Of a stretch of 64,000 nt of DNA, positions 24,844 to 33,927 are shown piece by piece (position 1 is the stretch's first letter; the number at the start of each line of letters is the position of its first letter). The DNA lies in assembly GCF_021272185.1 (NCBI RefSeq), contig NZ_JAJSEC010000004.1:327786-391785 (forward strand). Reading direction: 5' to 3'. A model generated the notes under the pieces. That model saw nothing but the letters and a program-made list of their open reading frames with translations, made no database searches and had not been told where the DNA came from. The translations under genes were made by a program, and so were the position numbers. The DNA comes from Roseivivax sp. GX 12232. GTDB lineage: Bacteria > Pseudomonadota > Alphaproteobacteria > Rhodobacterales > Rhodobacteraceae.

Positions 24844-27291
24844 ATGACCCGAAGCATCTTTGCCACGCTCGCCCGCCGGGTGCTGCCGCTGCAGCTCCTG
24901 GCGCTGAGCTTCCTGGCCTTTGTCGTGGCCGTCACCCCCGCCGAGGCGCCTGCGCAGGACGGCGCCGCCTCCGGCCAGACCGCCGAGGGCGCCGAAACCG
25001 AAGGAGCCGAAGGAGCCGCCGCCGAGGCGCCCTTTGCCATCGAGGCGCTCCTGCAGGTGCTGACCGACGAGGAGGCCCGCCAGACCCTGATCGCCGAGCT
25101 CGAGCGCATCGTCTCGGGCGAGGCCAGCCTCGAGACCGGGACGGAAACCGCCGCCGCGGAGACCACCGAGGAAGCGGCCCCCAGCGCCTCGATCGGCGCC
25201 CGGGTGGCCGAGTTCACCCAGGACGCCGCCCAGGGCATCGCCGGCAACGTGCTGGGGCTCTACGAGCGCGTCACCAGCGGCGAGACGGTGCTCGACGGGC
25301 TCTCGGGAGACGAGATCGCGGTGCTGCTGGAAGCCTTCCAGGCGCTGATCCTGGTCATCGTCGTCACGGTTGCGGTCTACCTGCTGCTCCGGCGGATGCT
25401 GGTGCCGCTCTACTCGCGGATGGGCCAGCGCGCCGAAGAGGCCAATGCGCTCCGCACGGTCTTCATCTTCATCGAGTCGCTGCTTCTGGACATCCTGACG
25501 GTCATCGCGGCCTGGGGCATCGGCTATGTCATCGCCGTCACGCTCCTGGGCGACGCGGGCCAGGTCGGCTTCCGCCAGGCGCTCTATCTCAACGCCTTCC
25601 TGCTGGTCGAACTGGTCAAGGTCGCGGTCCGGGCGATCATCTCGCCGGCCAGCGGCGGTCTGCGGCTCGTCAATGTCGCCAACCGCGCGGCGGTCTCGCT
25701 CAACCGGCATGTGAACCTCGTGGTCAGCGTGCTGGGCTACGGGCAGCTCCTGATCGTGCCGATCGTGAACCGCAACGCCTCGCTGGCGGCGGGCACGGCG
25801 GTCTCGGCGATCCTGTCGATCGTGGTGCTGGCCTATCTCGTGGTGGTGGTGATCCGCAGCCGCGACGGCGTGGCCAACTGGATCGCGCGCCGGATCATGG
25901 CGCAGGACGCCGCCCCCGAGGAAGACGAGGACCCGCGCGCGCCGAAGCAGCGGCTGGGCGGCACGCTCGGCACGCTGACGCGCACCTGGCACTGGTTCGT
26001 GCTGGCCTACCTGGCCTTCATGGTCGCGGTGGTGCTGTCGCAGCCCAACGAGGTGGTCTTCGACTACATCCTGGGCTCGGCCAAGGTCTTCGCCGCGGTG
26101 CTCGTGGGCTCGGTCATCGTCGGTGCCATCGGCGGCTGGCTGCGCGAGGGCATCCACCTGCCCTCGGACCTGAGCAGCCGCCTGCCGCTTCTCGAGGACC
26201 GGCTGAACCGCATCGTGCCGAAGCTGCTGATCGGGCTGCGCGTCGTCGTCGCCCTCGCGGTGGTGCTCTACGCGGTGGACGCCATCGGGCTTCTGAACAT
26301 CGGCGGCTGGCTGTCGAGCGACCTGGGCATCGAGGCTTCGGGGCGTCTTGTCTCGGTGGTGCTGATCCTGGCCGTGGCGGGGCTGATCTGGCTCGCCATG
26401 AACTCCTGGGTCGACTACCGGCTCAGCCCGGACACCGGCAAGGTGCCGACCTCGCGCGAGACGACGCTGCTGACGCTGATGCGCAACGCGGCCACCATCG
26501 TGCTGATCGTGCTGACGCTGATGTTCGCCCTGGCCGAGATCGGCATCAACATCGGGCCGCTCTTGGCCTCGGCCGGTGTCCTTGGCCTGGCCATCGGTTT
26601 CGGTGCGCAGAAGATGGTGCAGGACATCATCACCGGCGTCTTCATCCAGTTCGAGAACGCGATGAACGTCGGCGACGTGGTGACCGTGGGCGGGACCACC
26701 GGCGTGGTCGAGAAGCTGACCGTGCGCTCGGTCAGCCTGCGCGACCTGCAGGGGACCTATCACATCATCCCCTTCTCCTCGGTCGACATGGTGTCGAACT
26801 TCATGCGCGATTTCTCCTACTTCGTCTGCGACATGGGCATCGCCTACCGCGAGGACATCGAAGAGGCGAAACAGGCGATGTTCGACGGCTTCGCCGAGCT
26901 GCGCGAGGATCCCGACCAGAACGCGCTGATCCTCGGCGACCTGGAGTGGTTCGGCCTGAACTCCTTCGGCGACAGCGCCGTGGTGCTGCGGGCGCGGATC
27001 AAGACCGTGCCGGGCAGCCAGTGGGGCGTCGGCCGGGCCTACAACGGCATCCTCAAGCGGATCTTCGACGAGCGCGGGATCGAGATTCCCTTCCCGCACC
27101 AGACGATCTTCTTCGGCGAGGCCAAGGACGGGCGCACCCAGGCGCTGCGCCTGCGCAAGGCCGGCGACGAGGAGATCGAGGGCAGCGTTCAGGAAGAGCC
27201 GACCCCGGCCGAGAGCGCGGAGAGCGGCAAGCGTCCGACCCAGGACGCGCCGCCGGACGAGGAAGGCCCGGAGGGCGAACCGGGCCGCTGA
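24844..27291 (+). CDS. Large MscS-family mechanosensitive channel
   Basis: An 815-aa inner-membrane channel of the extended MscS (MscK/YbiO-like) class that opens on hypo-osmotic shock. It has a signal peptide (about 1-37), an Ala/Glu-rich periplasmic region (about 38-165) and about ten membrane segments. The conserved pore-beta domain near 575-645 has ASAGVLGLAIGFGAQKMVQD and FENAMNVGDVVTVGG, then a cytoplasmic alpha-beta domain to about 755. The last 60 residues are acidic and disordered. A GAGG site precedes ATG 24844. It is probably monocistronic: dnaE2 downstream has its own SOS promoter. Confidence 0.93.
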   Translation: MTRSIFATLARRVLPLQLLALSFLAFVVAVTPAEAPAQDGAASGQTAEGAETEGAEGAAAEAPFAIEALLQVLTDEEARQTLIAELERIVSGEASLETGTETAAAETTEEAAPSASIGARVAEFTQDAAQGIAGNVLGLYERVTSGETVLDGLSGDEIAVLLEAFQALILVIVVTVAVYLLLRRMLVPLYSRMGQRAEEANALRTVFIFIESLLLDILTVIAAWGIGYVIAVTLLGDAGQVGFRQALYLNAFLLVELVKVAVRAIISPASGGLRLVNVANRAAVSLNRHVNLVVSVLGYGQLLIVPIVNRNASLAAGTAVSAILSIVVLAYLVVVVIRSRDGVANWIARRIMAQDAAPEEDEDPRAPKQRLGGTLGTLTRTWHWFVLAYLAFMVAVVLSQPNEVVFDYILGSAKVFAAVLVGSVIVGAIGGWLREGIHLPSDLSSRLPLLEDRLNRIVPKLLIGLRVVVALAVVLYAVDAIGLLNIGGWLSSDLGIEASGRLVSVVLILAVAGLIWLAMNSWVDYRLSPDTGKVPTSRETTLLTLMRNAATIVLIVLTLMFALAEIGINIGPLLASAGVLGLAIGFGAQKMVQDIITGVFIQFENAMNVGDVVTVGGTTGVVEKLTVRSVSLRDLQGTYHIIPFSSVDMVSNFMRDFSYFVCDMGIAYREDIEEAKQAMFDGFAELREDPDQNALILGDLEWFGLNSFGDSAVVLRARIKTVPGSQWGVGRAYNGILKRIFDERGIEIPFPHQTIFFGEAKDGRTQALRLRKAGDEEIEGSVQEEPTPAESAESGKRPTQDAPPDEEGPEGEPGR

Positions 27292-27324
27292 GCCGGTCAC
27301 AGGCTCTTGCCCGTGGAGAGATCA

Positions 27325-27352
27325 GGCGCCGCCCCTCGGGGCGGCGTCTGGC
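27325..27352 (+). terminator. Terminator-like hairpin after the MscS-type gene
   Basis: GCGCCGCCCC pairs with GGGGCGGCGT around a one- to three-base loop, 35 bases after the stop. The T run is weak (TCTGGCGTTTG). Confidence 0.55.
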
Positions 27353-27438
27353 GTTTGAGGGGGTGGGCAATCGGTGCGGTGCCCCTCGCGCGACGTGCCG
27401 GCAGGGGGCCGCACCCGCGGGGCTGTGACTTCCATATA

Positions 27439-27453
27439 GAACAAAATAGGAAC
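27439..27453 (+). promoter_or_regulatory. LexA (SOS) box upstream of dnaE2
   Basis: The sequence GAAC-AAAATAG-GAAC exactly matches the direct-repeat LexA operator of alphaproteobacteria (GAAC-N7-GAAC). It overlaps a CATAAT -10-like element at 27453-27458 and ends 32 bases before ATG 27486, so dnaE2 should be LexA-repressed and DNA-damage inducible. Confidence 0.88.
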
Positions 27454-27485
27454 ATAATGCCCTGTCGAAAGTGAGTCGCCCCCCG

Positions 27486-30377
27486 ATGTCCGTCGAACTG
27501 AGCATCACCTCGAACTTCACCTTCCTGACCGGCGCCTCCCACCCGGAGGAATACATGGAGCGCGCCGCCCTCGAAGGGCTGGAGGCCATCGCCCTGGCCG
27601 ATGAGAACTCGGTCGCGGGCATCGTGCGCGCCTTCCAGCGCCGCCGCGAGATCGCCCGCATCCAGGCCGAACGCGCCGAGGCCGAGGCGCGCGACGGCCC
27701 GATCGGCCCGCCCGCGCCGCCGGGCGCGCCCGCCGCGCCCTCGCTGTCGCTGACAAACCTGCCGCGGCTCATTCCCGCCGCCCGGCTGGTCTTCTCGGAC
27801 GGGGTGGAGCTGACCGCGCTGGCCGCCAGCCGCGCGGGCTGGGCGCGGCTCTGCCGGCTGATCTCGAAGGGGCGGCTCCGGGCGGTGAAGGGCGCCTGCG
27901 AGCTGCGCCTGACCGACCTGATGGAGGGCGCCGAGGGGCTCGAGCTCTTGCTCTCGGGGCCCGAGCCCGCCGAGGAGCCGCGCTGGCGCCCGCTGGCCCG
28001 CCGGCTCGCCGCGCGCTTTCCCGACCGGCTGCACCTGGTCCTGGCGCCGCGCTACGACGGGCGCGACGCGGCGCGTTTCGACCGGCTGGCGGGGCTCGCG
28101 GCGGAGCTGGCGCTGCCGACCCTGGCCAGCGCCCGGCCGATCATGCACCACGGCCGCCGCCGCAAGCTCGCCGATGTGCTGACCGCGGTGCGCCAGGGCG
28201 TGCGGGTCGACGACCTGGGCCGCATGGCGCTGGCCAACGGCGAGCAGCGCCTGCGCTCGGAGCCCGAGATGCGCCGGCTGCTGGGCGCCCATGGGCCCGC
28301 GCTCGACCGCGCGGCGGAGCTGGCCCGGCGCTGCGACTTCGACCTCGGCACGCTGCGCTACGAATATCCCTCGGAGATCGCCGAGGGCGAGACCGCCGAC
28401 GCGCGGCTGGCGCGGCTGGCGCGCGCGGGCCTGGCCTGGCGCTACCCCGGCGGCGCGCCCCAGCGGGTGCGTGACCTTCTCGAGCACGAGCTGGCGCTGA
28501 TCCGGCAGTTGGCCTATGCGCCCTATTTCCTGACCGTGCGCGACATCGTGGCCTTCGCCCGCTCGCGCGACATCCTCTGCCAGGGGCGCGGCTCGGCGGC
28601 CAATTCGGTGGTCTGCTACTGCCTCGGCGTGACCTCGGTCAGCCCCGAGATCGGCACCATGGTCTTCGAGCGCTTCGTCTCCGAGGCCCGCGACGAGCCG
28701 CCCGACATCGACGTCGACTTCGAGCACGAGCGCCGCGAGGAGGTGATCCAGCACATCTACGAGCGCTACGGCCGCCACCGCGCGGGCCTTTGCGCCACGG
28801 TGATCCACTACCGCGGCAAGCGCGCCATCCGCGAGGTCGGCGCCGCCATGGGGCTCAGCCAGGACACCATCGGGGCGCTCTCCTCGCAGCTCTGGGGGTT
28901 CTTCTCGACCAGCGGCATGGAGGAGGCGCGGATGCGCGAGATCGGGCTCGACCCGGCGGATCCGCGGCTGCGGCTGACGCTCGAGCTGATCCAGGAGATC
29001 ATCGGCTTCCCCCGCCACCTCAGCCAGCACGTCGGCGGTTTCGTGATCACCGAGGGACGGCTCGACGAGCTGGTCCCGGTGGAGAACGCCAGCATGGAGG
29101 ACCGCACGGTTATCTGCTGGGACAAGGACGACATCGACGCGCTGGGCATCCTCAAGGTCGACGTGCTGTCGCTGGGCATGCTGACCTGCATCCGCAAGGC
29201 CTTCGACCTGGTGGCGCGGCACCACGGCGCCCGGCACAGCCTGGCGACCCTGCCGCCCGAGGACCCCAAGGTCTATGATATGCTCTGCCGGGCCGATTCC
29301 GTCGGGGTCTTCCAGGTCGAGAGCCGGGCGCAGATGAACTTCCTGCCGCGGATGAAGCCGCGCTGCTTCTACGACCTGGTGATCGAAGTGGCGATCATCC
29401 GCCCCGGGCCGATCCAGGGCGACATGGTGCATCCCTACATCCGCCGCCGCAACGGCGAGGAGCAGGTGAGCTTTCCCTCGGACGCCCTGGGCGAGGTGCT
29501 GGGCAAGACCCTGGGGGTGCCGCTCTTCCAGGAGCAGGCCATGCAGATCGCCATCATCGGCGCGGGCTTCACGCCTTCGGAGGCCGACCGCCTGCGCCGG
29601 GCGCTCGCCACCTTCAAGAAGCTCGGCCACGTGGGCGACTTCCGCGAGCGCTTCCTGCGCGGCATGGCGCGGAACGGCTACGCGCGGGAGTTCGCGGAGC
29701 GCTGCTTCAGCCAGATCGAGGGCTTCGGCTCCTACGGCTTTCCCGAAAGCCATGCGGCGAGCTTCGCGCTCCTGGTCTATGCCTCGGCCTGGCTGAAGTG
29801 CCACCACCCCGGGATCTTCGCCTGCGCGCTGCTGAACGCCCAGCCCATGGGTTTCTACGCCCCCGCCCAGATCGTCCGCGACGCCCGCGAACACGGCGTC
29901 GAGGTGCGCCCGGTGGCGATCAACGAGAGCTACTGGGACAACGTCATGGAGCCCGACGGCCAGGGCGGGCTGGCGCTGCGGCTGGGGTTCCGCCAGATCA
30001 AGGGCCTGGCCGAGGAGGACGCGGTCTGGCTGACCGCCGCGCGCGGCAACGGCTACCGCTCGGTGCGCGACGTCTGGCGCCGGGCCGGGCTGGGCGCGCG
30101 GGTGCTGACCCGGCTCGCCGAGGCGGATGTCTTCGCCGGGCTGGCGCTCAGCCGCCGCGACGCGCTCTGGGAGGCGCGGGCGCTGTCCGAGACCGGCGAG
30201 CTGCCGCTTTTTGCCGGCGACATGGAGGGCGAGGCGATCCGCGAGCCCGCCGCGGTCCTGCCCGCGATGACCGAGGGCGAGGAGGTGGTCGAGGATTACG
30301 TCGCCATGCGCCTCACCCTGCGCCGCCACCCGGTGGCGCTCCTGCGCCATATCCTGACGCCGGGGCGGGCGGCGTGA
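27486..30377 (+). CDS. dnaE2: Error-prone DNA polymerase DnaE2 (ImuC), C-terminally short
   Basis: An alpha-subunit-like C-family polymerase used for translesion synthesis with ImuA/ImuB. The N-terminal PHP-like region (LSITSNFTFLTGASHPEEY), catalytic aspartates in PPDIDVDFEHERREEV and LKVDVLSLGMLT, CQGRGSAANSVVCYCLGV, the finger motif SHAASFALLVYASAWLKCHHP and a helix-hairpin-helix region are all intact. The protein stops at about residue 963 after MRLTLRRHPVALLRH. Homologues usually continue about 100 residues into an OB-fold, which I cannot find in any frame before 30593. ATG 27486 or GTG 27471 may start. No imuA or imuB is in the window. Confidence 0.9.
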   Translation: MSVELSITSNFTFLTGASHPEEYMERAALEGLEAIALADENSVAGIVRAFQRRREIARIQAERAEAEARDGPIGPPAPPGAPAAPSLSLTNLPRLIPAARLVFSDGVELTALAASRAGWARLCRLISKGRLRAVKGACELRLTDLMEGAEGLELLLSGPEPAEEPRWRPLARRLAARFPDRLHLVLAPRYDGRDAARFDRLAGLAAELALPTLASARPIMHHGRRRKLADVLTAVRQGVRVDDLGRMALANGEQRLRSEPEMRRLLGAHGPALDRAAELARRCDFDLGTLRYEYPSEIAEGETADARLARLARAGLAWRYPGGAPQRVRDLLEHELALIRQLAYAPYFLTVRDIVAFARSRDILCQGRGSAANSVVCYCLGVTSVSPEIGTMVFERFVSEARDEPPDIDVDFEHERREEVIQHIYERYGRHRAGLCATVIHYRGKRAIREVGAAMGLSQDTIGALSSQLWGFFSTSGMEEARMREIGLDPADPRLRLTLELIQEIIGFPRHLSQHVGGFVITEGRLDELVPVENASMEDRTVICWDKDDIDALGILKVDVLSLGMLTCIRKAFDLVARHHGARHSLATLPPEDPKVYDMLCRADSVGVFQVESRAQMNFLPRMKPRCFYDLVIEVAIIRPGPIQGDMVHPYIRRRNGEEQVSFPSDALGEVLGKTLGVPLFQEQAMQIAIIGAGFTPSEADRLRRALATFKKLGHVGDFRERFLRGMARNGYAREFAERCFSQIEGFGSYGFPESHAASFALLVYASAWLKCHHPGIFACALLNAQPMGFYAPAQIVRDAREHGVEVRPVAINESYWDNVMEPDGQGGLALRLGFRQIKGLAEEDAVWLTAARGNGYRSVRDVWRRAGLGARVLTRLAEADVFAGLALSRRDALWEARALSETGELPLFAGDMEGEAIREPAAVLPAMTEGEEVVEDYVAMRLTLRRHPVALLRHILTPGRAA

Positions 30378-30428
30378 GTTTGGCGCGGGGGGATCGCCCG
30401 GGCCCGGCATCGAGCCGGCCCCGGCCGA

Positions 30429-30470
30429 CCGAGAGGCGCTGCCTCTCGGGCTCTCCGGAGTATTTCCGGC
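30429..30470 (+). terminator. Terminator-like family repeat after dnaE2
   Basis: CCGAGAGGC pairs with GCCTCTCGG around GCT (30429-30449), then CTCTCCGGAGTATTTCCGGCCCGGTCATG. It matches the lineage's common hairpin plus GGAGTATTTTTGGCC repeat, also seen at 12.2-12.5 and 40.23 kb. Confidence 0.7.
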
Positions 30471-30593
30471 CCGGTCATGCAGGAAGCGGGGTGGGGTGCG
30501 GGGTGGTGTTTGTGGCGCGTCATGCCCGATGGGGGAGGGGCGTTTTGCCCGGGGCGCGGTTGCGGTAGGAGGGCGCGCGAGGAGGAGGACGCC

Positions 30594-30968
30594 ATGATCG
30601 CCATCATTTTCGAAGTCATCCCGGCCGAGGGGCGCCGGGCGGAGTATCTCGACATCGCGGCCGAGATGCGGCCCATGGTCGAGGAGGTGGAGGGCTTCCT
30701 CTCGGTCGAGCGCTTCCAGAGCCTGACCAACCCCGAGAAGCTTCTGTCGATCTCCTTTTTCGAGGACGAGGCGGCGGTGGCGCGCTGGCGCCGGCTGGCG
30801 GCGCATCGCGGCGCCCAGGGCAAGGGGCGCGCGGGGGTCTTCTCGGACTACCGGCTGCGGGTGGCGCATGTGCTGCGCGACTACGGGATGTTCGACCGGG
30901 ACGAGGCGCCGGAGGACAGCCGGGAGGTCTTCGCGGCGGAGGGCCCGGAGGGCTCGGCGGCGCGGTGA
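30594..30968 (+). CDS. Antibiotic biosynthesis monooxygenase-fold (ABM) protein
   Basis: A 124-aa protein with a ferredoxin-like dimeric alpha-beta barrel domain (about 1-85: MIAIIFEVIPAEGRRAEYLD, FLSVERFQSLTNPEKLLSISFF). The fold covers quinol monooxygenases, heme-degrading enzymes and proteins of unknown function; no heme or quinone residues can be assigned here. ATG 30594 follows GGAGGAGG (30581-30588). It lies alone between dnaE2 and the convergent uppP gene. Confidence 0.85.
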   Translation: MIAIIFEVIPAEGRRAEYLDIAAEMRPMVEEVEGFLSVERFQSLTNPEKLLSISFFEDEAAVARWRRLAAHRGAQGKGRAGVFSDYRLRVAHVLRDYGMFDRDEAPEDSREVFAAEGPEGSAAR

Positions 30969-31006
30969 GGCTCGGGCCGGGCCTTGGCCGCGCCCGGCGG
31001 GCCGCG

Positions 31007-31810
31007 TCAGCTGTAGGCGTAGACCAGGAGGCCCGCGCCGAGGATCACCCGGTAGATCACGTAGGGGGTAAAGCTCAGCGTGTTCAGAAGCCGCATCATC
31101 AGCGCCAGGGCCGCCAGCGCGGCGAGGAAGGCCAGGAGCGCCGCGAGCCCCGCGTCGCCCCAGGGGAAGGCGCCGGGGGCGACCAGGGCCTCGATCCCCA
31201 GAAGCCCGCCCGAGGCCAGGATCGTCGGGATCGACATCAGCATCGCCAGCCGCGCCGCGTCGTGGCGGGCGTAGCCGAGCTGCCGGGCGCCGGTGATGGT
31301 GATGCCCGCCCGCGAGGTGCCGGGGATCAGCGCCAGCACCTGCCAGAGGCCCAGGATCACCGCGTGGCGCAGGGTCCAGGCCTCGGCGGCGCGGGTCTCG
31401 GGGCCGGTGCGGTCGGCCCAGTAGAGCACCAGCCCGAAGCCCAGCATCGCCCAGCCGATCACCGCGACCGAGCGCAGCGCCGCGTCGAGCCCGGTGGCAT
31501 GCAGCACCAGGCCCACCAGCATCACCGGCAGGGTGGCGACCAGCAGGCAGAGCGCCAGGAAGGCACCGCGGGTGTCGATCCGCCCGCGCAGGAGCCGGAG
31601 CGTGCCCGCGAGCGCCACCCGCACATCGGCCCAGAAATAGAGGATCACCGCCCCGAGCGTGCCGACATGCACCGCGACGTCGAGCGCGAGCCCCTGATCC
31701 TCGGCCCCGGTGAGGCCGGGCAGGAGGATCAGATGGCCCGAGGAGGAGATCGGCAGGAACTCGGTGATGCCCTGAATCAGGGCCAGAATGACAAGGTGAA
31801 ACAGCGACAT
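31007..31810 (-). CDS. uppP: Undecaprenyl-diphosphatase UppP (BacA)
   Basis: A 267-aa inner-membrane phosphatase that recycles undecaprenyl diphosphate, the lipid carrier of peptidoglycan synthesis, and gives bacitracin resistance when abundant. The consensus motifs GITEFLPISSSGHLIL (about 14-29) and PGTSRAGITITGA (about 165) carry the catalytic Glu, Ser and Arg. About eight membrane segments are present. ATG 31810 gives the standard MSLFHLVILALIQG start. It is convergent with the ABM gene and divergent from gltD. Confidence 0.95.
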   Translation of the reverse strand: MSLFHLVILALIQGITEFLPISSSGHLILLPGLTGAEDQGLALDVAVHVGTLGAVILYFWADVRVALAGTLRLLRGRIDTRGAFLALCLLVATLPVMLVGLVLHATGLDAALRSVAVIGWAMLGFGLVLYWADRTGPETRAAEAWTLRHAVILGLWQVLALIPGTSRAGITITGARQLGYARHDAARLAMLMSIPTILASGGLLGIEALVAPGAFPWGDAGLAALLAFLAALAALALMMRLLNTLSFTPYVIYRVILGAGLLVYAYS

Positions 31811-32035
31811 GGGGCGGAAATCCAAGAAGAAATAGGTCGTGAGATCCTGCTACCGCGCGGGGATCGTCCAAGGAAGCCGGAAAATATGTCGCAAAACGGA
31901 CCTAATTTTGTGCCGCAAGGCCAGGCGCTTTTGCGGATGCGACGAAACTTTTGCGATATAGGTCAGCATGTGTTACTTTTCTTTTCCCGAGGCTGGCTAT
32001 ATGAGACCGCCAAGAGGGAATCCGAGGATATTGTC

Positions 32036-33472
32036 ATGGCGAAGCAGCCGATGCTGAAATTCGTGTCCGTGGGGCGGGACATGCCCCAGAAGCGCACCGC
32101 CGAGGAGCGCGCCCGCGACTTTCAGGAGATCTACGCGGAATTTGCCGAGCGGAAGGCCGAGGAACAGGCCGGGCGCTGTTCGCAGTGCGGCGTGCCCTAC
32201 TGCCAGTCGCATTGCCCGCTGCACAACAACATCCCCGACTGGCTCCGGCTGACCGCCGAGGGCCGCCTGCAGGAGGCCTACGAGATCTCCCAGGCCACCA
32301 ATACCTTCCCCGAGATCTGCGGCCGCATCTGCCCGCAGGACCGGCTCTGCGAAGGCAATTGCGTGATCGAACAGTCGGGCCACGGCACCGTGACCATCGG
32401 CGCGGTGGAAAAGCACATCACCGACACCGCCTGGGAAGAGGGCTGGGTGCAGCCGATCGCGCCCGCCTCTGAGCGGCCCGAGAGCGTCGGCATCATCGGC
32501 GCGGGCCCGGGCGGCCTCGCGGCGGCGGACGTGCTGCGCCGCGCCGGCGTGCAGGTCACCGTCTACGACCGCCACGACCGCGCGGGCGGGCTGATGACCT
32601 ATGGCATCCCGGGCTTCAAGCTCGAGAAGGAAGTGGTCATGCGCCGCAACGTGCAGCTCGAAGAGGGCGGCGTGACCTTCCAGCTCAACTGCGCGGTGGG
32701 CGAGGACATCACCTTCGCCGAGATCCGCGAGAAACATGACGCGGTGATCATCGCGACCGGCGTCTACAAGAGCCGCGAGCTGCAGGGGCCGGGCGCCGGC
32801 GCGCCGGGCATCGTGCGCGCCATCGACTTCCTGACCGCCTCGAACCGGGCGGTGAACTTCGGCGACGACGTGCCGGAGTTCGAGAGCGGCGAGCTCAATG
32901 CCAAGGGCAAGCGCGTGGTGGTCATCGGCGGCGGCGACACCGCCATGGACTGCGTGCGCACCTCGATCCGGCAGGGCGCGACCAGCGTGAAGTGCCTCTA
33001 CCGCCGCGACCGGCAGAACATGCCCGGCTCGCAGCGCGAGGTCGCCAACGCCGAGGAAGAGGGCGTCCAGTTCGAATGGCTGACCGCGCCCAAGGGCTTC
33101 AAGGGCGAGCCGGTCAGTGCCGTGGTGGTGCAGAAGATGCGCCTCGGCGCGCCCGATGCCACCGGCCGCCAGAGCCCCGAGATCATCGAGGGCTCGGACT
33201 ACGACGAGCCCGCCGACCTGGTGATCAAGGCGCTGGGCTTCGAGGCCGAGGCGCTGCCGACCCTCTGGGACACGCCCGAGCTGGAGGTGACCCGCTGGGG
33301 CACCGTGAAGGCCGAGTTCACCACCGGCGCGACCGCGCTGCCCGGCGTCTATGCCGTGGGCGACATCGTGCGCGGCGCGAGCCTGGTGGTCTGGGCGATC
33401 CGCGACGGCCGCGACTGCGCCGAGGCGGTGCTGCGCCAGTTCGACGGCGCCGCGGCGGTGGCGGCCGAGTGA
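32036..33472 (+). CDS. gltD: Glutamate synthase (NADPH) small subunit
   Basis: GltD (478 aa) takes electrons from NADPH via FAD and iron-sulfur clusters for GltB, which turns glutamine and 2-oxoglutarate into two glutamates. The N-terminal cysteines at 48, 51, 56, 60 and 95, 99, 105, 109 bind two [4Fe-4S] clusters. FAD motif IIGAGPGGLAAADVLRR and NADPH motif VVIGGGDTAMDCVRT follow. The long AT-rich leader (31811-32035) probably holds its promoter. The stop overlaps the GFA start. Here gltD comes before gltB. Confidence 0.95.
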   Translation: MAKQPMLKFVSVGRDMPQKRTAEERARDFQEIYAEFAERKAEEQAGRCSQCGVPYCQSHCPLHNNIPDWLRLTAEGRLQEAYEISQATNTFPEICGRICPQDRLCEGNCVIEQSGHGTVTIGAVEKHITDTAWEEGWVQPIAPASERPESVGIIGAGPGGLAAADVLRRAGVQVTVYDRHDRAGGLMTYGIPGFKLEKEVVMRRNVQLEEGGVTFQLNCAVGEDITFAEIREKHDAVIIATGVYKSRELQGPGAGAPGIVRAIDFLTASNRAVNFGDDVPEFESGELNAKGKRVVVIGGGDTAMDCVRTSIRQGATSVKCLYRRDRQNMPGSQREVANAEEEGVQFEWLTAPKGFKGEPVSAVVVQKMRLGAPDATGRQSPEIIEGSDYDEPADLVIKALGFEAEALPTLWDTPELEVTRWGTVKAEFTTGATALPGVYAVGDIVRGASLVVWAIRDGRDCAEAVLRQFDGAAAVAAE

Positions 33473-33927
33473 GCATCGAGGCCCAGGCCGGCACGACGTC
33501 CACCGCGCTGGTCGGGCGGTGCCTCTGCGGCGCGGTGACGATCCGCGTGGCAGAGCATGACCCGGAGCTGCGGGTCTGCCACTGCGCCATGTGCCGCCGC
33601 TGGACCGGCAGCCTCTACGCGATGTTCGCCGCCGGCCCCGAGGGGCTCGAGATCGACGGGCCGGTGACGCGCTACCGCAGCTCGGCCTTCTCGGAGCGGG
33701 CCTTCTGCGGGAGCTGCGGCAGCCATCTCTGGCTGCGCGACGACGGCGACGAGGCTTATGAACTGATGCCGGGGCTTTTCGAGGCGGCGCGCGCCTTCCC
33801 CCTGGTGTCCGAGATTTACACGGACCGCGCCATCGCCGCCCTGCGGCTGCCCGGCGAGCACACCCGCCACACGCGGTCCGAATACGAAGCATGTAACCCC
33901 TTCGTGTCAGAGGAGGATCTGCCATGA
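33469..33927 (+). CDS. GFA (CENP-V/glutathione-dependent formaldehyde-activating-like) zinc protein
   Basis: A 152-aa GFA-fold protein with zinc ligands in GRCLCGAVTI, VCHCAMCRRWTG and FCGSCGSHLW. Some family members activate formaldehyde with glutathione, but most are uncharacterised. GTG 33469 overlaps the gltD stop by four bases, and its own stop overlaps the gltB ATG by four bases (ATGA). It is therefore tightly coupled between the two glutamate synthase subunits. That position argues for a functional link, but no mechanism is known to me. Confidence 0.88.
   Translation: MSIEAQAGTTSTALVGRCLCGAVTIRVAEHDPELRVCHCAMCRRWTGSLYAMFAAGPEGLEIDGPVTRYRSSAFSERAFCGSCGSHLWLRDDGDEAYELMPGLFEAARAFPLVSEIYTDRAIAALRLPGEHTRHTRSEYEACNPFVSEEDLP

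Noticed and set aside
30378..30593. Frameshifted C-terminus of dnaE2
   Set aside because: Reading the other two frames shows no OB-fold motif, and a terminator-like hairpin begins about 50 bases after the stop.
27297..31871. Very long antisense open frames (for example 27297-31871, 33816-38444 and 24739-27300, minus strand)
   Set aside because: They mirror dnaE2, gltB and the MscS-type gene in a shadow frame. Their translations are Arg/Gly/His/Asp-rich with no domain, a common effect of GC-rich codon use.
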